Source: Papiliotrema nemorosa (lineage: Eukaryota; Basidiomycota; Tremellomycetes; Tremellales; Rhynchogastremaceae). Taken from it: a stretch of 64,000 nt of DNA. How positions within the stretch are numbered: the stretch's first letter is position 1; each line of letters opens with the position of its first letter. Below, piece after piece: positions 1 through 13,102 of this stretch. The translations under genes were made by a program, and so were the position numbers. Below the pieces are notes generated by a model. The model worked only from the letters and a program-made list of their open reading frames with translations, was not told the DNA's origin and did no database searches. The stretch covers positions 310,001-374,000 of the forward strand of contig JASKOT010000008.1 in assembly GCA_032158125.1 (NCBI GenBank). Direction: 5' to 3'.

Positions 1-785
1 GAAAACAAACGGGGTCGCCAACGGCCGAAGCAAGTTTGAGCAATGTCGGAACCAGTCCTGTAAAAAAGGGTAAGGAGAAGGCGGGGAGAGGAGGTGCAGT
101 TGGGCTTGCGCCGAAATTGGATAATTTCGAATCACTGCTCGAACCACGATTGTTGGGTACGTCTTGCTTGAATCGCCATTCTTTGTTCCAAGCTGACGAG
201 CAGTCTGGGCTCGAGGTACGTGGCATAGAGATCATCCATAGTTCTTGTGAAGTCGGATGCTTACTATTCAGCCGTCGGATATCCTTACTTCCCCGGGGAG
301 ATCATCGATGTCAAAGCTCCCCGAAATCCTATCCCTCCCAGAGTTCTGAATGATCGAGCGGCTATCGAGAAGCAGAACAACGCGCAAGGGCAAAAAACGT
401 GGTTGATCCGATTTTATGACACGCACGCGACTTACTCTTGGTTGCCTGCATCTAAATTGGACCTGCTGGGCCACGACGATGGTGAGTGATAGATCTCACT
501 GGATTGAGTGAGAGTTGAGCTCATGATAGATCTGGACGCATTCTACCTCGCAGTGAGTCCTCGTGATGTATTCGGTGAGAGGAGGAGCTGATAGTTAGGG
601 AGGCGTGAGGGGATCAGGGAAAGGGTTCAAGCGGACGGAAATGAAGAAGTCAGTCGCGAAAGCTTACCGGTGAGTGTAATTGGCTATCGAGTACAACGGC
701 ATGGACTGACACTCTGTTCAGGGATGCTGTTGCCGAGGTACCGGGCGGCGATGAAGAAGAGGCCGCCGAGGATGAGGAAGAGTAA
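1..785 (+). CDS. NTO1: C-terminal part of an NTO1/BRPF-type chromatin protein with a PWWP domain (5' end outside window)
   Basis: The reading frame is open from the window edge, so only the C-terminus is present. Residues encoded around 242-480 form a PWWP-like module: GYPYFPGEIID, then a spacer, then WLIRFYDTHATYSWLP and KLDLLG. This matches the BRPF1/Nto1 pattern (GYPSYPALIID ... LVLFFD..RSWQWLP..K). Further exons give LDAFYLAGG and KKSVAKAYRDAVAEV, like the helix after the BRPF PWWP domain, and an acidic tail of Glu/Asp ending in TAA at 783-785. In the family this protein is a subunit of the NuA3/MOZ histone acetyltransferase, with PHD fingers and a bromodomain upstream, which would lie outside the window. 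Introns: 157-241 (or two, around a 12-nt piece at 204-215 that would encode VWAR), about 481-528, 552-599 and 670-720. The splice choice at 157-241 is uncertain. The 3' end is clear. Confidence 0.75.
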
Positions 786-1182
786 TCATGATTCTTCGGC
801 GCAACTCATGCAGCTTTCCATCACTTCGGAGCATGATACCAATAACGAGCTCCCGAGGTTCAGGGTAGGGAGTCAGGCTCAAAGACCTGTTTGTTAGTCA
901 TTCGATGATCACACGGTCGACTGACGGTTATCTGACACGTGCTTCCCAATGAATAGGTCCTGTATCTCAAGCTTTTCTAACGAATGCCACGCCGAAGACT
1001 CTATGTCACGTTGCATACTTTGGCTTATAACTCAACATGGGCCACAGCTTAAATTTGTCCTCTTTCGGCGCAGCAGCCTTCTTTCTCTCCCTCGCTCCGC
1101 ACAGTGCCACCCAAAAATTGCCAGACCCACCTGCTTTTCTCCACCGGTAGTATCGCCATCCGAACCAGAGCAGGATCTACCG
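786..1182. other. Intergenic region between convergent genes
   Basis: About 400 bp between the stop of the NTO1-like gene and the inferred stop of the minus-strand membrane protein gene. Short open frames are present but have no codon pattern, splice structure or recognisable motif. I see only 3' UTR-like sequence here. Confidence 0.5.
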
Positions 1183-2640
1183 TTAGCTCGCGTGGTGGAG
1201 TACGATCGCGTTATAGGCTAGTGCCACTCGAAAAGGTGATGAAGCCTGTCGAACGAGTCAGTCATGTGAAAACTCACGATGGCTGCAAGAATCCCCAACG
1301 TCAGACCAATAGCCAACCCTGCCGCTCCATTCCTTCCATTTCCTTTGCTTCCTTGTTGACCTCCCTGACCTGGGAAGACTGCCGTAGGTGTCTGACCTAC
1401 TAACGTCGTTGTGACTCCCCCAACCACAGTCGTTGTCACTCCTGCGCCTCCTCCTCCAGTCGGCCCCTTTGCTCCTCCGGCGTCAGGATTGGACAGACTG
1501 ACAGCCACGACATAATCAATCGCCACCACCCCCCCACCCTCATTCCCCATCACAAGCTCATGAGCCCCCTCGCTCAACCCTGCAATCCACCATAAGAGGG
1601 TATCATAAGTATCCAAAGTCGTACTAGCATTGAACACCCCTTGTTTCTGCCCATCTTGCGTGATGGAAAACACCCCAAAGTCGGGTCCGGTCGGACCGAA
1701 TATGTAGAGTGCGTTACCTGTATATTGGAAGGTGGCGCTGCTTCCGGGAGAGGTAGAGTAGGAGACGGTGTTTTGGTAGAATTTCCCAGAGGATATACCG
1801 GGTATAGAAGAAGAGGTGGAAGGTGTGGTGGATGTGAATCCGGAGTAGGTTATACTGCTTGATGCGTCGTCTAACGTCGCATTGTTGCCGCCCCTACGTG
1901 ATCATTAGTCAGCTGCCTTTGAAAGATACAAGAAATGCAGTTGAAACACTGCTTGGATGGGAAAGACAAGCACCCAGAGAGAGGAGAGAACGAGGGTTGA
2001 TATACGGAGAGGTACCCACATGAAAGTGTCCAAGGTGATGCCCTCCAGAGTAAACGTTTGACCATTCCCACACCCTTCACAGACAGTCTCCAACCTCACA
2101 TCGTGTTGACCCAACGGCGCAGTCAACGTCACTCCATTTCTCGACGTACCACCTTGTAAAGTCCCATCTATACCTACCTGCACTGCAAAGCCATTTGATG
2201 AGCTCCACTGAAAGATGACTTGCGAGACTACCCATCAGGGCTCTACCCTTCTGCCGATACACGCATGACCAGTTGTCGGGGGGAAAATGAAGCTCACAGT
2301 ATAGCGCATCAAGCTGAACGGCAAAAGTAGATGGTCCTGCACAGCTCGTCCCTTGGCTGCCTTGAAGCCATGAGCTGCCCAACGGGCCATTCCGTGTTGG
2401 ACTGTACTGGAAGAGTGGCGAGGCCGCTCCGATATAGACCGCCGCGTTGGCTTGGTTGTTCGCGGGAGGAGTGGTCATCGGATCATTCTCTCCCACGTAA
2501 CGTTCGCAAAGACGTGTTAGATTTCGTTGAAGTACTCATCAGCTAGCATCTGTGGTGAACGTCCAAGATGATAGGTTAGTAGGGCTTGTCTCACAAAGGA
2601 TATGTCAGCAGGAGTCGACAAAGGATAGCACGATACACGC
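1183..2640 (-). CDS. Putative single-pass surface protein with two beta-sandwich (galactose-binding-like) ectodomains
   Basis: Read on the minus strand, several exons join into a pattern common in basidiomycetes: an ectodomain with two similar modules followed by one membrane span. Module 1 contains VYIGAASPLFQYSP and QVGIDGTLQGG..LTAPLGQHDVRLETVC. Module 2 contains SSATFQYTGNALYIFGPTGPDFG, then FSITQDGQKQG and a long stretch ending AHELVMGNEGGGVVAIDYVVAV. A Gly/Thr/Val-rich stalk leads to a hydrophobic segment (GAAGLAIGLTLGILAAIV). The repeated 'tag, sandwich, HELVV..G..IDYV' layout fits family knowledge of fungal SKG6-like membrane proteins, but no function is known to me. The cytoplasmic tail is short and its last exon is uncertain: the stop is at 1183-1185 if the 32-nt intron is used, or at 1218 if it is read through. 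The N-terminal exon and any signal peptide are not resolved; the 5' boundary is approximate. Confidence 0.55.
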
Positions 2641-2957
2641 CATTCTGAAGATAGACCAAACTCAATGGGTGAATGCCCTTGATCGTGAGATTCGGAGTGA
2701 AGCAACTAATGCATATACGTGTAGCTCGACAGGGCGTGATGCAAAGGCGAGGGCAAACTTCAGGATCGGCATTTATCGATAATCAGCTGATCGTCTTTGA
2801 CATGGCGGACATCGACAGGTGGGAGGGGGTGTATAGCAGTCATCAGCGAGTCGTCGTCAAGTGAGATGTCATAAGAGTCGAGGTCGAAGCTCCTATGAAG
2901 GGCCGTGTCGAGCCATGACCCCGTAGGTGTCAACATTGAAGGCGGGTGCGCAGTCCT
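2641..2957. other. Intergenic region
   Basis: Just over 300 bp between the unresolved 5' end of the surface-protein gene and the VTA1 stop. It probably holds the promoter and possibly a first exon of the surface-protein gene. I could not identify a convincing coding segment or motif. Confidence 0.4.
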
Positions 2958-4644
2958 CTACCCGCCGAGCATGCCTAGAGCTTTGCGCAATTCCGATCGG
3001 GCCGTCTCATAATCGTCAAAGTCGAGCGCCGATATGGCCCACCTGGCATGCTTTTGAATTTGTTCCAACTGCTGCCTATTCGGAGTGATGGTAGGACCAG
3101 GTACAGCATGTGCAGGTGGAGCACTAGGTGGCGGAGATGTCAGACCTAGGCCGTTGCCCGCAGGAGGCGCTGACGGATATGATACGAGCGAAGGAGGTGG
3201 CGGAGGAGGCACAGCGGTAATGTTGTGGGAGGTGGGGTGTGATTTGGATGTCGAATCTGCTCGCGGTCTTTGTAGACCATTCATACCTGATTGCCCTGAT
3301 CCTGTGACAGTCGCCGAACTGTCTGTCCTCGGTCGGCCATTCGCAGTCACGTTGCTGTCGCCACGCTGCCCTGTTGGCTTGTCCTTAGTAGGTGAAGGTG
3401 CAAATGTAGACGGTGGTGGGGCCGTCGGCGCATCATACGAATCTACCGAGACCATCGTCTGCGCAGGTGACAATGGTGCTCCATCCGGTCCCATAAATCG
3501 AACATTCTTCTTCTCCCCGTCGTTCCCACTTCCGGTCCCGATCAATGTAGCAGACAGGTCGGAAGACTCGGTAGAAGGTGCGATGTCTGGCAGATTGAAA
3601 CGCTTCTCGCCTTCCTCCGAGTCTGCCAATCCGGGAGTCGCAACAGTAGACCATGCGCCACTACCCGTAGAATACGTTCTCTGAGGGGTTCGACTACCCT
3701 CACCGGAAGTATCGATAGAAGGGAGATTTGCCCGAGCATGATGCGCTGGAGATTGATTGGTCGGTGTACCTGATCCAGCGGGGGACGCGGGATGAACAGT
3801 CGGTCGAGCGGTGTTTGAAAATGATCCTCTTGCAGGAGGGGTATTCGTACCGGAAGGTTCGTCGCTTGGCAAGGTCGGGAAAGGGTCAATCTCGGGTTCA
3901 GGGATAGCTGGTCTAGTTAGCCAAACGATGCAGTGATGGGTGACTTACGAGGTCCCGAGACGGGTACTCTCCCTTCTCGAAGTGCTTTGGCTCCATCGGC
4001 AGCCTTCCATCTTGCGTACTGCAGCTTCTGCTCCATCTACCATGAGCTGCGGTGCCACGATCTGCACATCTCAACTCACCTCTTCCGTCATGCCATTCTC
4101 GAAACACCTCAGGACCTCTATAAATTGCCCAGCGACCACAAATCGCCTGATAGTCCCCCTGACATCAACATAGTCCATACACCATCTCGGTCTGAGCGAT
4201 CAAGAAGACTCACTTTCCAGTCTGACCATTTCTATCATCATTATCGGCAGACATGAACACCTTTAGAGCAAAGTTCTCAATATACGCCGCACCCGCCGCT
4301 TCATTCGTCACAGCCTCGTTAGTTGTCAAGACACCCTTCATCTGGGACATCAGTAACCGGGTGCGGTTTATAAGGGTATCGTACCTGCTCAAGGGAGTCT
4401 AGAAGGCTCATGAGCCATTTCGTACCCTCCTTAGATCGGTTGGGCACTTTCAAAGCCTTCTGAGCAGCAGAGAACGAGCCTGCCCAGTTAGCTCCCAGCA
4501 AGATTGAACAGCCTGAGGTTGGGGCTCACACCAGTATGCTACTACCGGTTCGTGCTTCTTTAGCTCGGTCGCTCTACGTAGAATCTGCTCGCAGGGCTTC
4601 ATCTCGGCCGGTACCGTCTCCGAAGGGATGTCCACGGTGTCCAT
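2958..4644 (-). CDS. VTA1: Vacuolar protein sorting protein Vta1 (LIP5), Vps4 activator
   Basis: Vta1/LIP5 stimulates the AAA-ATPase Vps4 and links it to ESCRT-III on endosomes. The start ATG at 4644-4642 opens MDTVDIPSETVPAEMKPCEQILRR, followed by TELKKHEPVVAYWC, the signature of the N-terminal tandem MIT region. Later exons give KALKVPNRSKEGTKWLMSLLDSLEQ, AAGAAYIENFALKVFMSADNDDR, FVVAGQFIEVLRCFENGMTEE and KLQYARWKAADGAKALREGR, all conserved in order. A long Pro/Ser/Thr-rich linker (encoded 3040-3870) follows. The protein ends in QIQKHARWAISALDFDDYETA..LRKALGMLGG, the VSL dimerisation and Vps4-binding module. At least six short introns are needed. The stop is at 2958-2960. It is divergent from the small gene at 4908. 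Together with SNF8 at 39 kb, two ESCRT-pathway genes lie in this window. Confidence 0.93.
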
Positions 4645-4907
4645 GTTGATCGTTGGTTTCAGTGAGATTCTGAATTATGACGGGAGAAGGTTCCAAGTCG
4701 GTGGTGTACTTGAAGAACAGGTGAACACGATAGAGAAGTTGGTCGGAAGCGGTCAGCGATGATTTGGTGATTCTCTGTACGCAGCTCTGACAGTCAGCAT
4801 TTAGCTAGTGGTAACGATGATGGCGTGTCTTTCTTTGAGATTAGAATGAGGCAGTACTCTGAATGAGACTAGAGCTTGATGGGTGACGACCTCAGCCGAA
4901 TAGAAGG

Positions 4908-5383
4908 ATGGACTCACCGATAAGAGTGCTATCACAGCGATCCCTTTGTAGGTATACCCTCGACACCTGATGCAATCGTGCAGTTGACAGAGCAGGTACA
5001 GCAGTGGATAAACGTCGGAGCTCGATGTGCAGCGCCGAATGGACAGCAAAGGTAGATGTCAAAGGTGAAGATGAGATGGACAATGACGAAACCTCCCTTC
5101 TGGTCGATACGAGATACCCGGATACACCTTCCGACCCCGCTTCTTCGACTATCACCTTCCGATTGGAGTCGAGTCGGGATAGCAAGCAAGACGCTGAGGT
5201 GTTCCTGTCTAGGGCTATGCTATTCCCGACGGTGACATGCGAGATTTTATGATTGGTCCGAAGTCCCTTCGTCCATCTTGAAACATCTCCCTCACCCTCG
5301 TACACACACAGATGCCCGATCTTCCAAATCACAGGTACCGGGCGGATCATTGTGTTCTTCAATGTTGTCATTCTGCTGCATGA
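4908..5383 (+). CDS. Small hypothetical protein, inferred from spliced frame
   Basis: I do not recognise this protein. ATG at 4908 opens MDSPIRVLSQRSLCR. A 41-nt intron (GTATAC...TTGACAG) joins in frame to AGTAVDKRRSSMCSAEWTAK and then an acidic Ser/Thr-rich stretch (DVKGEDEMDNDETSLL, DTPSDPASSTITFRLES). A second intron (GTGACA...CACACAG) would add a short Cys/His tail, PDLPNHRYRADHCVLQCCHSAA, and stop at 5381-5383. Without that intron the frame stops at 5252. Support comes from frame continuity across the junction and codon use like the neighbours (third-position C). The position fits a gene head-to-head with VTA1 and tail-to-tail with ARG5,6. The product may be mitochondrial, given its Arg-rich start, but that is a guess. 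The intron set is not proven. Confidence 0.4.
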
Positions 5384-5486
5384 GGTCTTGGGTGCTAAGC
5401 GCTGGCGGTATTGTAATTGTTGTAAGTTTGTATGGACCATGACATCTACCGGTCTCCACCTTCACCCGCTCCTCGGCTACAGTCAA

Positions 5487-8597
<3,111 letters not shown>

Positions 8598-8878
8598 GGT
8601 GGAGTGAGAGGTGTGAATATAGAGGGAGCCTATCGAGTAGATTGATCTCGAGTCGTCGTGGTGAACCAGATAAGGGGGAGGGATTTGATTCCGCAAAATG
8701 CACCCGGGGTCGAAGGGAGAGAAGTTGCCACGTCATGCCTCTATCATGATGAATCGTTATCAGTCAACCCTCTCCATTTGCCACCCGCCTACGTGACTGA
8801 TTTCAGCTTGTTGACAAACATCCCAGATTCAAATCGTTGAACGAGGAGTGTCGCCGATAACAGCTCAACACATTCAAC

Positions 8879-11770
8879 ATGGACGGTCAAGAAGATGTAC
8901 AGGTATGACCACATATTGATTGCGGTCGGTATGCGGTGACTGACCTTCAGGCCGCGGCGACATCACGCTTACCGCTGCCCTCCACTCGATCTGCCATCCC
9001 CGCCCCACTATCCACCTCGATCATGGCCAATAAACGAAAAACTCCTTCTTCGCCCGCGATGCCAAAGGCCAAACGTCAAGCTTCTGGATCTTCTTTGGCT
9101 TCCAGTACATCTCGAACCGCGTCCGGAGGGTTCAAGCCTACTACAGCTAAAAAGCCTAGCTCAACCCTCTCTCGACCTGCATCGACAGCTTCTACACTGA
9201 CACGAAGTACCACGACCCGTACCACCAGTATGGGAAGCACCACCAGCTCTAACTCGAGCGCAACTGCTAGGGCTAGGCCGGCCCCGGGAGCTCGTTCGGC
9301 ATCCGGTACCAGTACCACCCGACCCACTATCGGGGCTGCTATCCGAACGAGGCCACCCGTTTCATCGGTTGCTGCAGGGACTCGGTCAGCCGGGACAAGC
9401 GCCCTTGGCAGGAGTGTCGGACCAACAGTGAGAGGTGTGAGTCCAGGAATGGGCTTCAGCGGTATTGGAACAGGAATGCCCAGTTCAGTCAGGATCAAGG
9501 TGAGCTTGGAGAGTTCCGCGCTGGTTTTAGCTGACGAGCAGAATCAAGACGGGAGGATGGAAAACATGGAAAATAAGCTTGGGGAGCTCATGGAGATGAT
9601 GAAGCATGAGTGAGTGCACGTTGCGAAAGTCGAGACGTCGAAGCTGACACGCAGGCAAACAAAGAGTAAGGCGCTGCGTGACAAATCATTTGAGATTGGT
9701 TTTGACAGAATAGTCACTTCGCAGCAGATATCCCAGGAAGACTTGAAGAAGCTGCTCGCCGGAGTAACAGATCACGAGCGGGAAAAGCGACGAGAGCTTT
9801 CGAGCGCGTCTGAAGAGATTGCAGCCATGCAAGCGAAGTACACGCGCGAGATTGATGAGCTGGAAACGCAATTGCGCAAGAAAGACCGGGAAAAGCGAGG
9901 ATTAGAAGATGAGCTTCGGGAGAGTCGTGAGGAGCTCTCAAGGGAGAGGGAGACGATACGAGACTTGAAGGTCAGCTGACGCACGCCCTCCATGTGCAAT
10001 TAGCTGACTTGTAGCGTGCAATGGCCGAGCAGTCTACACAGCATTTGACGATCAATGCGCAACTCGCCGCATCGCAAGCTCAGCAGACTGCGTTGCAAGC
10101 AGAGGTGGAGCGAGCGACGCTCAACGTCAGTGCAATGAGAGCAGAGCTGGAAGTGGGTCGACAAGCAGCAAGAGAGGCAGAAGATAGGGCAGATGCACGA
10201 GCGGCGGAGGCCGAGGAAGAGGCAAACCGGAGAATAGCAGAGATTGAGGAGGAATTGAGAGCGGCGGAGAGTATCAGGCGAAAATTGCACAATCAGGTGC
10301 AAGAGCTCAAAGGTCAGCTTTGTCGCCCTGTTATCCCTCACAGCTGATGTGCCAGGCAATATCAGAGTGTTCGCACGGATCAGACCTCCTCTTGGTAAGA
10401 ACTGACTGAATACCTTGGCGGATCAAGCTGATTGCAGCACACGAATCGGCAGATCCTGATGCATTGGCGGACATTGCGTTTAGTGATGAGAGAACCGATC
10501 AAGAGACCGGTAGCTCTCAGCTAGTCGTTACGAGCAAGACAGAGTCGGCTACAGGTCGAGAACGGGAAGCTGTCAACAACTTCACCTTTGACAAGGCGAG
10601 CAGATACAAGCGATTCGACCGATGACAGCTGATTGCCAGGTGTTTCAGCCCAAAGTCGATCAGGCTGGTGTGTTTGAGGAGATTTCTATGCTGGCTCAGA
10701 GTGTCCTAGATGGCTACAATGTAAGATACGCAATTGCATTCTTCTTCTAATAGGCAGGTCTGCGTGTTTGCCTACGGGCAGACTGGTTCGGGTAAATCAT
10801 GGACGATGGAGGGTGGGCAGGTGAGCTCACATATCTGTAGAAAATGAGCACGAGCTGACTGTCAGACGGACGAGACGGCCGGTATGATTCCTCGAGCGAT
10901 CGACATGATATTCAATGTGTCAGGTCAGCTCAAGGATCGAGGGTGGAGATATCAGATGGAGGGTCAATTCTTAGAAGTGTACAACGAGGTGGTAAGTCTC
11001 ACAATCCGTGAATGCCAAGGCGCTGAACCTCAGATCAATGACCTGCTCGGGACTGGTCAATTCGACTCGAAAAAGCACGAGATCAAGCTAGACAAGGATG
11101 GCAAGATGAGCGTGACGGACGTTGTCAGCGGTGAGTTTCACCAGTCACGCTGTGGTTAAAGCTGAACAGAAGTTCCTCTAAGCAATCCCAGACAAGTGTC
11201 CACGTTGTTAGAGCGAGCTCGGTCACGTCGCGCCGTGGCGGCGACATTGATGAATGAGCGATCATCACGATCACATTCGGTCTTTACGCTCAAAGTGAGG
11301 GGCTACAACCCCTTGACGGAGGAAAAGTGTGAAGCCATGTTGAATCTTGGTGAGTCTGTCGAGAGACGCGGGCGACACTGCTGATAGTGACAGTGGACTT
11401 GGCAGGAAGTGAAAGGCTAGAATCGTCAGGGGCTGGAAGCAATAAAGACCGATTGAAGGAGACTATCAACATCAACAAGTCTTTGTCCGCCTTGGCAGAT
11501 GTCATTGGTGCTCTGGGTCAAGGTCAACAAGGCGGTCATGTGCCATACCGAAACTCGACCTTGACCAGGTTACTGCAGACTAGCTTGTCTGGTGAGTTCT
11601 GGCGATTACTGACTCGGAAGATAGCTGACAGTTTAGGCTCGAGTAAGACTCTAATGTTGTGCAATGTCTCCCCACTTGCTGCCCACCTCGGCGAGACGTT
11701 GTGCAGTTTGCGATTTGCCACAAAGGTCAACAGCACGGTCGTGGGCAAGGCGCAGAAGAATACTAGGTAG
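8879..11770 (+). CDS. KAR3: Kinesin-14 (Kar3/Ncd-type C-terminal motor)
   Basis: A minus-end-directed microtubule motor for spindle function and nuclear movement. ATG at 8879 begins MDGQEDVQ. The first about 200 residues are basic and very rich in Ser, Thr, Ala and Arg, a likely microtubule-binding tail. A coiled coil follows ([19 protein letters not shown] ... [28 protein letters not shown] ... [22 protein letters not shown]). The motor starts with the kinesin-14 neck junction [13 protein letters not shown]. It has the P-loop [16 protein letters not shown], switch [12 protein letters not shown], switch [11 protein letters not shown] and the [13 protein letters not shown] microtubule-binding segment. 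It ends at [10 protein letters not shown], stop at 11768-11770. The motor at the C-terminus after the neck is diagnostic of kinesin-14. The P-loop ends in Ser instead of the usual Thr, which is tolerated in Walker A. At least eleven introns of about 50 nt are needed. Confidence 0.93.
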
Positions 11771-11954
11771 AAGTTGTAGTCAATTATTCGGGTCTGATCA
11801 CGGACACTGTTTGCTCCCTTTGGGCATGATATGGTAGCCCCCTTGAAGATGTAGGACATGATGCTATTGTCGTGCATGCGATGTTGCTGTCACTATATTG
11901 TAGACAGATGCGGTATGCCAGCCATCTTCCCTCACGTCCGCCTCCATGCTACGC

Positions 11955-12746
11955 TCAATTGGCAGTCTCCAGGTTGTCCTTTGGAGAAGGCTGTCCGACC
12001 TCCATCTCTCCACTATACAGCCCATTCCCGAGATGAATATCTCCGACCCTTAGCCTCGTCCAGCCGTGTTTCGACTTGATGGCTCTCCTGTATCCCTTCC
12101 TCTTCTTAAACTTATGACAGACCTCTTGTGGTGATCGTGTGTGTTCGAGTATCGTCAAATGACATTCAGCCACCTCTTGCGGGATATTGGGTAATGATCT
12201 CGCGTCCCAGTCCATGTGTTTCCTGAGTATCTTTGCATCAGACGAAGGTGCCCTTATGGCGAAATCCCTCGAACCAACTTCCATCACTCTTGTCAAGCGA
12301 AGTGTCGTCCCTGGCGGTTGAAGCGGTTTGAGCGTAGGTAAGGAGATTATATCTCTAGGATGAAGGAGGAATGTACGTGAATGTAGACGTGCGATGAGGT
12401 ATATCCCTGTTGATTCTGTGGATTGGGATTTGAGGAGGGAGACGGCGTTGGTGAGGTTACTTGGGAGAGGGGGTTGTGTTGCAGGACGAGGAAGGACAGG
12501 AGGGAGGTTTGAGATGGCGGAGATGTGAGGAGGAAGTCGGGATGAGGAGGCGATAGGTGGGGGAGTAGAGGTCGAGCATGAGGCGATCGAGTTGGGAGGA
12601 GGGAGAGGGGAAGTCGGAGGTGGAAGGGGTGCTGTGGTTTGCAAATGTCGAGCAGCTAGCCTAGATGTGACGGCTGGGTTGTCAGAGGGTCACAGATGAG
12701 CGAATGGTGTAGACTGACCTGTTTGTATCAATGACTTTCCCCTCAT
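11955..12746 (-). CDS. MRPL49: Mitochondrial large-subunit ribosomal protein bL21m
   Basis: A structural protein of the mitochondrial 54S subunit. ATG at 12746-12744 starts MRGKSLIQT; a short intron ending at GCTAG joins to AARHLQTTAPLPP. A Pro/Ser-rich N-terminal extension of about 70 residues probably contains the mitochondrial presequence. The L21 core follows: IYLIARLHSRTFLLHPRDIISLP, GTTLRLTRVMEVGSRDFAIRAP, CHLTILEHTRSPQEVCHKF and the basic signature KKRKGYRRAIKSKHGWTRLRV near the C-terminus, typical of bL21. The stop is at 11955. It is divergent from ATP1, so two mitochondrial genes share one intergenic region. The naming follows the yeast bL21m gene. Confidence 0.88.
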
Positions 12747-13102
12747 GATGGATTGCTCGATGATGCTTGACGCTTGTGGATGGTCTCAAAGGGTGGTATA
12801 TGGTGTCCTCGACGAGCACTCAACATTCTGGGATAAAATGCCACATGGATAAATCCACCCACCTGAAATAATAGAAGTGCCACACGATGAAACCCCCTTT
12901 ACCCGCACAGATCATAACTCCGAAATGCCGAGTGCCCCCGTCCCATTGGTGTGTGTCCCTGAGGAGTGCTCGCTCCGTATCCTCCCTCGCCCCCCCTCCC
13001 CTCCCTCACTCCCACGTCTCCGTCTTCCAACCAACCTCTTTGTTTCCTCTAGTCACCTCTCCCTCTTTCTTTCTCCCCCTTCAAAAAAATCCTCTGTAAA
13101 TC
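12747..13102 (+). promoter_or_regulatory. Divergent promoter between bL21m and ATP1 genes, with pyrimidine-rich leader
   Basis: About 355 bp separate the two divergent start codons. From about 12970 to 13090 the plus strand is strongly C/T-rich (runs of CCCTCCC, CTTTCTTTCTCCCCC), a composition often seen in front of strongly expressed basidiomycete genes such as ATP1. I see no clear TATA box and no CACGTG here. Assignment as promoter and 5' leader rests on position and composition only. Confidence 0.5.

Noticed and set aside
3085..3684. 199-codon plus-strand open frame rich in Gly
   Set aside because: Antisense shadow of the Pro/Ser-rich linker of VTA1; no splice structure or homology of its own.
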